DNA from: Acetobacteraceae bacterium
Lineage (GTDB): Bacteria; Pseudomonadota; Alphaproteobacteria; Acetobacterales; Acetobacteraceae
Direction of reading: 5' to 3'
Length of the DNA: 10,919 bases
Assembly (NCBI GenBank): GCA_947475475.1
Contig: CANJOG010000037.1
Coordinates: 1 to 10,919 of the forward strand
In this document: positions 1 to 6,571 of the stretch, piece by piece
Layout of the letters: the number at the start of each line of letters is the position of its first letter
How positions within the stretch are numbered: position 1 is the stretch's first letter
Made by a program: the position numbers and the translations under genes
The notes under the pieces: model-generated
Told to the model about the DNA's origin: nothing
The model's input: only the letters and a program-made list of their open reading frames with translations
Database searches by the model: none

Positions 1-306
1 CTGTCGCATGTCAGCGCGGTGGAGGCGGATGAGTATTTTGCCTCGCGCCCACGGATTTCGCGGCTTGGCGCCTGGGCCTCGCACCAGTCCCAGAAGCTCG
101 ATGCCCGCACGACGCTGGAGCGGCGGGTGGAAGAGGCCGAGGCGCGCTATCCCGGCGAGGATATTCCCCGGCCGGCGGGCTGGCTGGGCTACCGCCTGAC
201 CCCGGCGCGGTTCGAATTCTGGCAGCAGATGCCCTACCGGCTGCATGACCGGCTGGTCTATGAGCGCACTGGCGCCGGTTGGACGACCGGGCGGCTTTAT
301 CCGTGA
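1..306 (+). CDS. pdxH: pyridoxamine/pyridoxine 5'-phosphate oxidase, C-terminal half (5' truncated)
   Basis: This is the 3' part of a gene open at the left window edge; about 101 codons remain and the stop is TGA at 304-306. PdxH is an FMN enzyme that oxidises pyridoxine- or pyridoxamine-5'-phosphate to pyridoxal 5'-phosphate in the cytoplasm. What is visible matches the family's C-terminal half in order: the YFASRP segment, [11 protein letters not shown], the [10 protein letters not shown] stretch, EFWQ, then [10 protein letters not shown] and a terminal W-x-x-x-RLYP. The RLHDR segment holds the active-site Arg and His known from E. coli PdxH. The N-terminal FMN-binding part lies outside the window. 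A frame start such as the GTG at 19 is not a real start, because homology continues upstream of it. The next gene begins 1 nt after the stop, so the two are probably cotranscribed. Confidence 0.95.
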   Translation: MSHVSAVEADEYFASRPRISRLGAWASHQSQKLDARTTLERRVEEAEARYPGEDIPRPAGWLGYRLTPARFEFWQQMPYRLHDRLVYERTGAGWTTGRLYP

Positions 307-307
307 C

Positions 308-1819
308 ATGATCCCGGCCGGCCAGCAGGAAGCGGCGGCGCTGCTGGCCAATATGGCTGGGCGCGCGGCGGTTGAGACGCATATTTCGGCGGTATTCCTC
401 GGCGCCGACACGGTCTGGAAGCTGAAAAAATCCGTCCGGCTCGCTTTCCTCGATTTCTCGACGCTGGCGGCGCGGGAGCATTTCCTGCGGCGCGAACTGG
501 AGCTGAACAGCAAAGCGGCGCCCGGCATGTATCGTGACGTTGCGCCCATTTTGCGCGGCCCTGACGGTCGGTTGCGTCTGGGTGAGCCGGGCGAGGGCGT
601 ATCGGGCGAGGACGCATCGGGCGAGGACGCATCGGGCGAGGTCATCGACTGGGTGCTGCGCATGGCGCTTGTGCCGGAGGGCGATTTCCTCGATGTGGTG
701 GCGGCGCGTGGCGGGCTGACCCCGCTGCTGCTGGACCAGATGGCCGATGCGGTCGCCGCGCTGCATGCGGGCCTGAAGCCGGAGCGGCGCGATCTGCCGG
801 CGGCGATGCGCGCCATCATGGCGGGCAATGCGCTGGCGGCGCGGGATGCCGGAATCGCCGCGGAGGCCGTTGCGCGCTGGGAGTCTGGCTGCGCGGCGCT
901 GATCGCGGCGCGGACGGAGAAGCTGGACGCGCGGGATGAAGCGGGGATGGTGCGCCGGGCGCATGGCGACCTGCATCTGGGCAATCTCTGCCTCTGGCAA
1001 GGCCGGCCCGTGCCCTTCGATGCGCTGGAATTCGATGAGGACCTGGCGACCATCGATACTGGCTACGACCTCGCCTTTCTGCTGATGGATCTCCGCCACC
1101 GGGCCGGGCCTGAAGCCGCCAACCGGGTGCTGAACCGCTATGTCGCGCGCACCGGCGATGCCGGTCTGGTCGGCTTGCTGCCACTGTATCTGTCGCTGCG
1201 GGCCATGATCCGCGCCCATGTCGAGGCCCGGAAAGGACTCGCCTACGCGCAGTACCTCGACGAGGCGCTGGCCTATCTGATGCCGGCGCATGGCTCGGTG
1301 GTGGCGGTCGGCGGCTTGCAGGGCACCGGCAAATCCACCCTGGCCCGCGCGCTGGCCCCCGATCTAGGCCCGGCTCCGGGGGCGCTGGTGCTGCGCAGCG
1401 ATGAAATCCGCAAGCGCCTGCATGGCGCCGCCCCCGAGCAGCGCCTGCCGCCGGAAGCCTATGGACGGGAGGCCAATGCGCGGACCAATGCGGCGCTGAT
1501 GGACTTGGCACGCCAGGCGGCACAAGGCGGCCAAGCCGTCATCCTCGATGCCACCTTCCTCGACCTCGGGCAGCGTGAAGCGGCCGAGGCCCTGGCGGCG
1601 GAGGCGGGGATGAGATTCACCGGGCTGTGGCTGGCCGCCCCGCTCGATCTGCTCGAAGCCCGCATCGCGGCGCGGCACGACGATGCCTCCGATGCCACGG
1701 TGGCGGTGCTGCGCCAGTCAGCCGCGCATGATCCGGGTGCGGGGAGCTGGCAGGCAATCGACGCGCGCGATGCCGCGACGGCACTGGAGCAGGCGCGCCG
1801 GTGCCTGTCCGGCCAGTGA
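308..1819 (+). CDS. bifunctional aminoglycoside phosphotransferase-like / P-loop kinase protein
   Basis: The protein has 503 aa from the ATG at 308, which lies 1 nt after the pdxH stop. An in-frame upstream start at 245 would run through the conserved end of pdxH, so I chose 308. It has two domains. The N-terminal half (about 1-325) resembles the APH/choline-kinase fold, with the catalytic-loop motif HGDLHLGN at 219-226 and a metal-binding-like DTGYD at 250-254. The C-terminal half (about 330-500) is a P-loop kinase with Walker A GGLQGTGKST at 335-344, LRSDEIRKRL at 362-371 and a Walker-B-like VILDATF at 411-417. This arrangement matches a known but poorly characterised family (COG2187 plus COG0645) whose substrate is unknown. 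Antibiotic resistance should not be inferred from the APH label. An acidic, repetitive linker (94-112) is encoded by a 15-bp tandem repeat. The cytoplasm is the likely location, as no signal or membrane segment is seen. Confidence 0.88.
   Translation: MIPAGQQEAAALLANMAGRAAVETHISAVFLGADTVWKLKKSVRLAFLDFSTLAAREHFLRRELELNSKAAPGMYRDVAPILRGPDGRLRLGEPGEGVSGEDASGEDASGEVIDWVLRMALVPEGDFLDVVAARGGLTPLLLDQMADAVAALHAGLKPERRDLPAAMRAIMAGNALAARDAGIAAEAVARWESGCAALIAARTEKLDARDEAGMVRRAHGDLHLGNLCLWQGRPVPFDALEFDEDLATIDTGYDLAFLLMDLRHRAGPEAANRVLNRYVARTGDAGLVGLLPLYLSLRAMIRAHVEARKGLAYAQYLDEALAYLMPAHGSVVAVGGLQGTGKSTLARALAPDLGPAPGALVLRSDEIRKRLHGAAPEQRLPPEAYGREANARTNAALMDLARQAAQGGQAVILDATFLDLGQREAAEALAAEAGMRFTGLWLAAPLDLLEARIAARHDDASDATVAVLRQSAAHDPGAGSWQAIDARDAATALEQARRCLSGQ
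586..640 (+). repeat. 15-bp tandem repeat inside the kinase gene
   Basis: Two perfect copies of ATCGGGCGAGGACGC (601-615 and 616-630) are followed by a 10-base partial copy (631-640). They are preceded by a diverged copy at 586-600 with 4 mismatches by my count. The unit is a multiple of three and adds SGEDA-type pentapeptides without changing frame. It lies in a linker of the phosphotransferase-like domain, so copy number could vary with little harm. Confidence 0.9.
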
Positions 1820-1879
1820 TATCCACAGCGATATGAGCCTAACCCACCGATAAGGTTCAGTTCGGGCAGAATCAGGGCA

Positions 1880-1908
1880 TCGCAACATGAGCCGCACGTG
1901 CCTATATT
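1880..1908 (+). promoter_or_regulatory. weak sigma70-like promoter candidate upstream of the universal stress gene
   Basis: TATATT at 1903-1908 matches the -10 consensus at 5 of 6 bases. Seventeen bases upstream, TCGCAA at 1880-1885 is a poor -35 (3 of 6). It is the best candidate in the 137-bp gap (1820-1956), which otherwise holds no gene and no clear terminator. A start near 1915 would leave a leader of about 40 nt before the ATG at 1957. The -35 is weak, so this is tentative. Confidence 0.3.
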
Positions 1909-1956
1909 GGCCCGAGGCTGCACCGCGTTACAAAATGTCCGGGGGGACGACCAGCC

Positions 1957-2823
1957 ATGGCGATCCGCAAGCTGCTGCTGCCGCTGACCAGCACTGTTGC
2001 CGGCGAAGCGGCCCTGACCACCTGCATGATGGTTGCGCGCCTTTGGGACGCGCATGTCACGGCGCTGCATGTGCGGCTCGATAGCCGCGATGTGGCACCC
2101 TTGGCAGGCGAAGGCCTGTCGGGCGCGATGATCGAGGAGATGATCACCGCCACCGAGAAAGAGGCCGCCAACCGCGCCAGTTCCGTGCGCGCGATGTTCG
2201 ATCGCTTTGCCGCCGAGCATGGCGTGCGGCTCGGCCAGCCGAGCCGGGGCATTGCCGGGGCTTCCGCCGAATTTATCTTCGTCACCGGCCGCGAGGATGA
2301 GGTGGTGGCGCAGATGGCCCGGCTCGCGGACCTGACCGTTGTGCCGCATCCCGAGGCCGGGGACGATGCTTCCTCCTCCGATGCGCTGCATGCCGTGCTG
2401 TTCGAATCGGCCCGCCCGGTGCTGATCGCGCCCCGCATTGCGCCCAAGAGCATCGGCACGCGCTGCTGCGTGGCCTGGAACGGCACCGGTGAATCCTCCG
2501 CCGCCATCCAGGCGGCCCTGCCCTGGCTGCAACGGGCCGAAGCGGTGCGCATCCTGCACGGCGAAGGCTATCAGCGGCGCGGCCCCTCGGCGCAGGATCT
2601 GGCGGCCTATCTGGCGCTGCATGGCGTGTTCCCCGACATCGCGGAATTCCGCAATGCTGGCGGATCGGTCGGCGGCGGGCTATTGGCGGCGGCGCGGGAA
2701 TTCGGTGCCGATTGGCTATCAATGGGTGCATATTCGCACTCCAGGCTGCGGCAACTCATTCTGGGCGGCGTGACGCGGCATGTGCTCGAAAATGCCGATT
2801 TGCCGGTGATGATGAACCGCTGA
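1957..2823 (+). CDS. universal stress protein (UspA family), double-length
   Basis: The protein has 288 aa, about twice a single Usp domain. The start at 1957 is supported by a G-rich Shine-Dalgarno-like stretch (GGGGGGA at 1941-1947) and by the Usp-like opening IRKLLLPL with a following beta strand. The N-terminal domain (about 1-158) is divergent and ends in a RPVLIAP strand. The second domain begins near CVAWNGTGES (171-180) and ends with the nucleotide-loop region GAYSHSRLRQLILGGVTRHVL (257-277) and a final DLPVMM strand. Compared with the classical G-2x-G-9x-G-S/T ATP motif, the second Gly is Ser260 and the final S/T is Gly, so ATP binding is possible but not certain. Usp proteins are cytoplasmic stress-survival factors of varied, often unknown, molecular function. 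The marR gene follows 60 bp downstream and may share a transcript. Confidence 0.9.
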   Translation: MAIRKLLLPLTSTVAGEAALTTCMMVARLWDAHVTALHVRLDSRDVAPLAGEGLSGAMIEEMITATEKEAANRASSVRAMFDRFAAEHGVRLGQPSRGIAGASAEFIFVTGREDEVVAQMARLADLTVVPHPEAGDDASSSDALHAVLFESARPVLIAPRIAPKSIGTRCCVAWNGTGESSAAIQAALPWLQRAEAVRILHGEGYQRRGPSAQDLAAYLALHGVFPDIAEFRNAGGSVGGGLLAAAREFGADWLSMGAYSHSRLRQLILGGVTRHVLENADLPVMMNR

Positions 2824-2883
2824 ACAGGCGGCACCGGGGGGCGGGTCCGTCCTGCCTGTGAGACGAAATGCGGGAGAGGCTTC

Positions 2884-3423
2884 ATGGCGAAAGCGACACG
2901 GATGGTTGGGGTCACTGACCCGGCGGTCGAGGACTCGATCCTCGCCTATGTGAAGCTGCTCCGAGCAACCCGCTGGGTGCAGACCATGGTCGAGACGCGG
3001 CTGGCCGATTGCGGCCTGACGCTGACCCAGCTGGGCGTGATGGAAGCCCTGCTGCACAAGGGCGCGATGACGCAACGCGAGATCGGCCGCATCGTCCTGA
3101 CCAGCCCCGGCAACATGACCGATCTGCTGGAAAAATTGTCCCATAAGGGCCTGGTGGTGCGCGAGCGGTCCGACACGGATCGCCGGGCCGTGCAGGTGGA
3201 CCTGTCGGATGCCGGCAGGGCGCTGATTTCCAAGGTCTTTCCGCGCCACGCCCAGGATATCGCCGAGGCCATGTCGGTACTCACCGCCACCGAGCAGCAC
3301 CAGCTCGGCGCGATGATGCGCAAGCTCGGCATGGCGGCCGAGGAGCTGACCTTGAAACCGCGCGACAAGGGCACCAAGTGCGCTCCAGATCATTCGGTAT
3401 CGAATGAATTGGAGGTTACATGA
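2884..3423 (+). CDS. MarR-family transcriptional regulator
   Basis: This 179-aa winged-helix regulator starts at the ATG at 2884, with a good Shine-Dalgarno (GGGAGAGG at 2872-2879). The N-terminal dimerisation helix holds residues 13-40. The HTH follows at about 45-90, with LTLTQLGVMEAL, then TQREIGRIV and a recognition helix around SPGNMTDLLEKLSHKGLV. The wing at 91-108 carries the typical RxxSDTDRRAVQVDLSDAG signature. The last 20 or so residues (KPRDKGTKCAPDHSVSNELEVT) look like a non-family tail; its codons contain the palindrome and the ribosome binding site of the next gene. Cysteines occur at 43 and 166, and I cannot assign them a sensing role. MarR proteins usually repress neighbouring genes and release DNA when a phenolic ligand or oxidant binds. 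The obvious target here is the overlapping pirin gene, and possibly marR itself. The ligand is unknown. Confidence 0.92.
   Translation: MAKATRMVGVTDPAVEDSILAYVKLLRATRWVQTMVETRLADCGLTLTQLGVMEALLHKGAMTQREIGRIVLTSPGNMTDLLEKLSHKGLVVRERSDTDRRAVQVDLSDAGRALISKVFPRHAQDIAEAMSVLTATEQHQLGAMMRKLGMAAEELTLKPRDKGTKCAPDHSVSNELEVT
3390..3407. promoter_or_regulatory. perfect inverted repeat, candidate MarR operator or RNA hairpin before pirin
   Basis: TCATTCG-GTAT-CGAATGA has two perfect 7-bp arms around a 4-bp centre. It lies in the last codons of marR, 3 bp before the pirin Shine-Dalgarno. Length and symmetry fit a MarR dimer site. On the mRNA the same bases would form a 7-bp stem with a GUAU loop beside the ribosome binding site, so control at the RNA level is also possible. 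I found no second full copy in the window, including the marR upstream region. Confidence 0.5.
3411..3415 (+). promoter_or_regulatory. ribosome binding site of pirin inside marR
   Basis: GGAGG lies only 4 nt before the pirin ATG at 3420. This is closer than usual, but it is the only strong site and it fixes the start. It lies within marR codons, and marR and pirin overlap as ATGA (3420-3423), which favours translational coupling. Confidence 0.7.
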
Positions 3424-4124
3424 TCGACGTCAGACGTTTTTCGTCCCTCGGCAGGTTCCACAATGACTGGCTGAATGCGCGCCACCATTTCAGCTTCGGC
3501 TCCTATCACGACCCGGCCCGCCAGGGCTTCGGCCGCCTCGTGGTCTGGAACGATGACGAGATCGCCGCGGGCACCGGGTTCGACCCGCATCCGCATCGTG
3601 ACATGGAAATCGTCACCTATATCCGCGCGGGCGCCATCACGCACCGCGACAGTCTGGGCAATGAGGGCCGCACCGAGGCGGGCGATGTGCAGGTGATGCA
3701 TGCCGGGACCGGCATTGTGCATGCCGAATATAACCGCGAATCAGAGGCGACAAGGCTGTTCCAGATCTGGATCATGCCGGATCGCCCCGGTGCCGCCCCC
3801 GGCTGGAGCACCCGCCCCTTTCCCGGCCGCACCGTGGGTTCGCTGACCGTGCTGGCCAGTGGACGGGCTGGCGATGCCGGGGCGGACGCGCTGCCGCTCA
3901 ATGCCGATGCGGCACTGCTGGCCGGACGGCTGGACAAGGGCGACAGCATCACCATCGCGCTCGCCCCTGGACGCGGTGCCTATCTGGTGCCGGCGATCGG
4001 GAGCGTGAGTGTGAACGGCACCAAGCTCGCCACCCGCGACGGCGCGGCAATATCGGGCGAGAGCGCGTTGGTGATCACGGCCGATGAGGCCAGCGAACTG
4101 GTGCTGGTGGACGTCCCGCTGTAG
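3420..4124 (+). CDS. pirin-family cupin protein (putative quercetinase-like)
   Basis: The protein has 234 aa, the usual length for bacterial pirins of the YhhW type. The N-terminal cupin shows HFSFGSYHDP (23-32), GTGFDPHPHRDMEIVTY (51-67) and VMHAGTGIVHAEYN (92-105). The metal ligands known from human pirin and YhhW are all present: His57, His59, His101 and Glu103. A degenerate second cupin follows and ends in ELVLVDVPL. Family members bind Fe(II) or a similar metal; some, such as E. coli YhhW, cleave quercetin, while others act as redox-sensing protein cofactors. The actual substrate here cannot be read from the sequence. The ATG at 3420 overlaps the marR stop, so the pair is almost certainly one transcript. 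A MarR partner fits control by an aromatic compound or oxidant, but that is inference. Confidence 0.93.
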   Translation: MIDVRRFSSLGRFHNDWLNARHHFSFGSYHDPARQGFGRLVVWNDDEIAAGTGFDPHPHRDMEIVTYIRAGAITHRDSLGNEGRTEAGDVQVMHAGTGIVHAEYNRESEATRLFQIWIMPDRPGAAPGWSTRPFPGRTVGSLTVLASGRAGDAGADALPLNADAALLAGRLDKGDSITIALAPGRGAYLVPAIGSVSVNGTKLATRDGAAISGESALVITADEASELVLVDVPL

Positions 4125-4148
4125 CGCGCAGCGGCTCTTCCGCGGTAT

Positions 4149-4172
4149 TGCCGAGCCACTGCCGGTTCGGCA
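4149..4172 (+). other. hairpin 1 in the pirin/TPR intergenic region
   Basis: TGCCGAGCC (4149-4157) pairs with GGTTCGGCA (4164-4172) in a 9-bp stem with one G-T pair and a 6-nt loop. No T-run follows, so it is not a classical terminator. It begins 25 nt after the pirin stop and may protect the 3' end or pause transcription. Confidence 0.5.
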
Positions 4173-4179
4173 TGACACC

Positions 4180-4231
4180 GGGGCTGAGGCGACGGACGCG
4201 CAAGCGCGATCGCCTCGGCCCCCATTCGTTT
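4180..4231 (+). terminator. long GC-rich hairpin, candidate terminator after pirin
   Basis: GGGGCTGAGGCGA (4180-4192) pairs with TCGCCTCGGCCCC (4210-4222) as a 13-bp stem with one wobble pair. A small inner CGCGC/GCGCG hairpin (4197-4208) sits inside the loop. The stem is followed by CATTCGTTT, which is only weakly T-rich. It is most simply a terminator separating pirin from the TPR gene. It could also act in the leader of the TPR gene, whose GTG start lies 46 nt beyond the stem. Apart from this and hairpin 1, the 144-bp gap shows no gene and no convincing promoter. Confidence 0.5.
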
Positions 4232-4268
4232 CCGGCACGCCGCCGGCACACAGAGACAGGTCGCCCCG

Positions 4269-5906
4269 GTGCAGACACCCACTCCTCCTCCGGTCAACAT
4301 CGCTCCGCCCGAGCTGATCCCGGCTGACTCGCTGCCTGCCAGCATCAACCCCGCCGAGCAGTTGAACTATGCCGTGACGCTGCTCTCCCGCGGGCAGATC
4401 GCCGAGGCCGAGCAGGTGCTGGCCGCACTTGTGACGTCGCATCCGAGTAACGCCGATGCCCAGCATTTTCTTGGCGTGGTCGCGATCCAGACCGGCCGCG
4501 TCGCCGAGGGGGTCGAGATGATCCGCAAGGCGGTCCGGCGCAATCCGAAACTGCCAGCCGCCTACTGCAATCTCGCCATCGGCCTGAATATGCTCAAGGA
4601 ATATGAGGAGGCGCTGAAAGCCTGCGCCCGCGCGGTCTCGCTGATGCCGATCTATCCGGAAGCCTGGCATAATCGTGGCTCGGTGCTGCGCACGCTGGGA
4701 CGGGCGGAGGAGGCGCTGGCCTGTTTCGACAAGGCGGTGGCGCAGCGCGCCGGATTTACCGATGCGATCAACGCGCGGCTGAACACGCTGACCGATCTGG
4801 GGCGCTATGACGCGGCGCTGGCCGGATTCGCGCAGGTTCTGGAAATGAACCCGCAATTTGACCAGATCAGCGCCTCCCAGGCGGTGTGGCTGCGCAATAC
4901 TGGCCATCTGGACGGCGCGATCGCCGCCATCGACCGCGCCATCATTTACGCCCGCAAGCCGACCGATCTTGCCGAATACCGCGCCGCCAAGGGCATTATG
5001 CTGCTGATGCGCGGCGATTTCGCCGAAGGCTGGAGGCTGTGCGAATCCCGCCGCGAGCTGGCCGAACCGATCACCAATCGCGTCTTTGCCCAGCCGCTCT
5101 GGCTCGGCGAGCAGGATATCGAAGGCAAGCATCTGTTCCTCTACTGGGAGCAGGGTCTCGGCGACACCATCCAGTTCAGCCGCTACGCGCTCATGGCGCG
5201 CGCGCGCGGCGCGCAGGTCACGCTGGCGGTGCAGGACCAGTTATTGCAGTTCATGCGCCAGTTGGAGCCGGACGTCCGCGTCATCGGCGCGCAGTCCGTG
5301 CCGGAGAGTTTCGACCTGCATGCGCCGCTGATGAGCCTGCCGCTGGCGATGGGCACCACGGTTGAGACCATCCCGGCTTACGAACATTACCTCGCCGCTG
5401 ATCCGGCGCTGCGGCGCATCTGGGCGCCGCGCCTGCCAAGCGACGGTCGCACGCGCATCGGCTTCGTCTGGCGCGGCAGTGCGGCGCATCGCTTCGATAA
5501 TTTGCGCTCGATTCCGGCCGAACAGATGCCCGCTCTGCTGACCGGCAAGCACGCCTGGGTGAGCCTGCAACGCGACCTGACCAGCGCGGAAGAGACGCTG
5601 CTGGCGGCACGGCCGGAGGTGGTCAATCTCGGTGACGAGTTCATCGACTTTGCCGATACCGCCGCGGCGATTGCCGAGCTGGATCTGGTCATCACCGTCG
5701 ATACCTCGATCGCGCATCTGGCCGGCGCGATGGGCAAGAAAGTCTGGATTTTGCTGCATCTGGCGGGCGAATGGCGCTGGCTGACCGGGCGGAGCGACAG
5801 CCCCTGGTATCCGAGCGCGCGGCTGTTCCGTCAGACCACGATGAATGACTGGCAGAGCGTGTTTACCCAGGTGGAAGCGGCGCTGGCGGAAGAGTTCGGC
5901 ACTTAA
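4269..5906 (+). CDS. TPR protein with C-terminal GT9/heptosyltransferase-like domain
   Basis: The protein has 545 aa and uses a GTG start at 4269, with only a modest AGG (4258-4260) as ribosome binding site. It has a short Pro-rich N-terminus (1-25). About six to seven 34-residue tetratricopeptide repeats follow (about 28-260), for example AYCNLAIGLNMLKEYEEAL at 98-116. The C-terminal domain (about 288-540) has EQGLGDTIQFSRYA (294-307), IGFVWRG (397-403), an ADTAAAIAELDLVITVDTS stretch (462-480), AHLAGA (482-487) and WRW with DSPWYPS (502-516). These motifs are shared with ADP-heptose:LPS heptosyltransferase-like proteins fused to TPRs in proteobacteria. The likely role is sugar transfer to a protein or envelope glycan, with the TPRs binding the acceptor or a partner. 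Donor and acceptor are unknown. There is no signal peptide or membrane segment. Its TAA stop interlocks with that of the convergent methyltransferase. Confidence 0.88.
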   Translation: MQTPTPPPVNIAPPELIPADSLPASINPAEQLNYAVTLLSRGQIAEAEQVLAALVTSHPSNADAQHFLGVVAIQTGRVAEGVEMIRKAVRRNPKLPAAYCNLAIGLNMLKEYEEALKACARAVSLMPIYPEAWHNRGSVLRTLGRAEEALACFDKAVAQRAGFTDAINARLNTLTDLGRYDAALAGFAQVLEMNPQFDQISASQAVWLRNTGHLDGAIAAIDRAIIYARKPTDLAEYRAAKGIMLLMRGDFAEGWRLCESRRELAEPITNRVFAQPLWLGEQDIEGKHLFLYWEQGLGDTIQFSRYALMARARGAQVTLAVQDQLLQFMRQLEPDVRVIGAQSVPESFDLHAPLMSLPLAMGTTVETIPAYEHYLAADPALRRIWAPRLPSDGRTRIGFVWRGSAAHRFDNLRSIPAEQMPALLTGKHAWVSLQRDLTSAEETLLAARPEVVNLGDEFIDFADTAAAIAELDLVITVDTSIAHLAGAMGKKVWILLHLAGEWRWLTGRSDSPWYPSARLFRQTTMNDWQSVFTQVEAALAEEFGT

Positions 5907-6571
5907 TCTTCCGGCAGCAGCCGGTAGATCGCGGTGCGGCGCAGCGTGCGGTCTTCCAGTTCGGTGCTGGTGATGACGTCATATTCGGCGAGGACCTGCT
6001 TGCCCGATCCGGGCAGGTAGGCGCGGCCGGGATCGGCGACCAGCACCAGCGCCTGGCCCGCCATGGCGCGCATCCAGGGCAGGATATGGCGCGTCATCGG
6101 CGCCTCGTAGCAGACATCGCCGCAGAGAATCACATCCCAGCGGCAGGGCGCGCCAACCACATCCTCATCGAGCGCCGCGACCGTCACCGCGTTGCGGGAA
6201 GCATTCAGGCGGATGGCGGCGCAGGCGAGCGCGTCGATTTCCGAGGCCTCGACCAGGGATGCGCCGGCTTGCGCGGCGGCAATGGCGGCGATGCCGCATC
6301 CGGCGGCGAAATCGAGCACGCGCTTGCCGGCGACCAGGGACGGATTGTCCAGGATATGCCGGGCCAGCGACTGCCCGCCCGGCCAGGCGAAGGCCCAGAA
6401 AGGCGGTTCGATGCCGTTCTTGTGCAACCACTCCTCGCTGGCCTGCCAGATCGGGGTGATTTCGGTGGCGAGTGCCAGTTCGATCTCGGGCACCAGCGTG
6501 CCATGGCCCGGCGCGGTATGGGCGGCGATGAAATCTTCGTTCTTGGGCGCTTCTTGGGGGGGAAGGGTCAA
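5903..6571 (-). CDS. class I SAM methyltransferase, ETF-beta lysine methyltransferase-like
   Basis: The protein has 222 aa. It begins at a TTG (6571-6569) that overlaps the ubiA stop as TTGA. No clear Shine-Dalgarno is seen, so coupled translation is likely. The family opening FIAAHTAPGHGTLVPEIELALATE begins at residue 14, which leaves little room for a later start. Motifs in order are PPFWAFAWPGGQSLARHILDNP (56-77), SAM motif I VLDFAAGCG (85-93), an acidic post-I segment SEID (110-113), WDVILCGDVCYE (145-156) and DPGRAYLP (180-187). These match the METTL20/ETFB-lysine-methyltransferase group, which methylates lysines on the beta subunit of electron transfer flavoprotein. Related proteins are often loosely annotated as ribosomal protein L11 methyltransferase or nicotinamide N-methyltransferase-like, so the substrate remains inferred. 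Seven consecutive C residues occur in codons 3-6. Confidence 0.82.
   Translation of the reverse strand: MTLPPQEAPKNEDFIAAHTAPGHGTLVPEIELALATEITPIWQASEEWLHKNGIEPPFWAFAWPGGQSLARHILDNPSLVAGKRVLDFAAGCGIAAIAAAQAGASLVEASEIDALACAAIRLNASRNAVTVAALDEDVVGAPCRWDVILCGDVCYEAPMTRHILPWMRAMAGQALVLVADPGRAYLPGSGKQVLAEYDVITSTELEDRTLRRTAIYRLLPED

Noticed and set aside
11..1291. 426-aa minus-strand frame opposite pdxH and the kinase
   Set aside because: Shadow of GC-rich coding on the plus strand; the repeated LARCVLARCVLARYALAR-like run is just the complement of the 15-bp repeat.
1819..1834. Short ATATC/GATAT inverted repeat after the kinase stop
   Set aside because: Only 5-bp arms, AT-rich and without a T-run; too weak to call a terminator.
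1459..2622. 387-aa minus-strand frame spanning the kinase, the gap and the stress gene
   Set aside because: No start signal or family resemblance; overlaps two recognised genes.
2825..2860. ACAGGC/GCCTGT inverted repeat between the stress gene and marR
   Set aside because: Six-bp arms with a loop of more than 20 nt and no T-run; could arise by chance in this GC-rich gap.
4206..4213. GCGATCGC octamer resembling the cyanobacterial HIP1 element
   Set aside because: A single copy that is explained by the hairpin arms; nothing else suggests cyanobacteria.
3741..5132. 463-aa minus-strand frame opposite pirin and the TPR gene
   Set aside because: It crosses the intergenic hairpins, covers two well-supported genes and has no recognisable motif.
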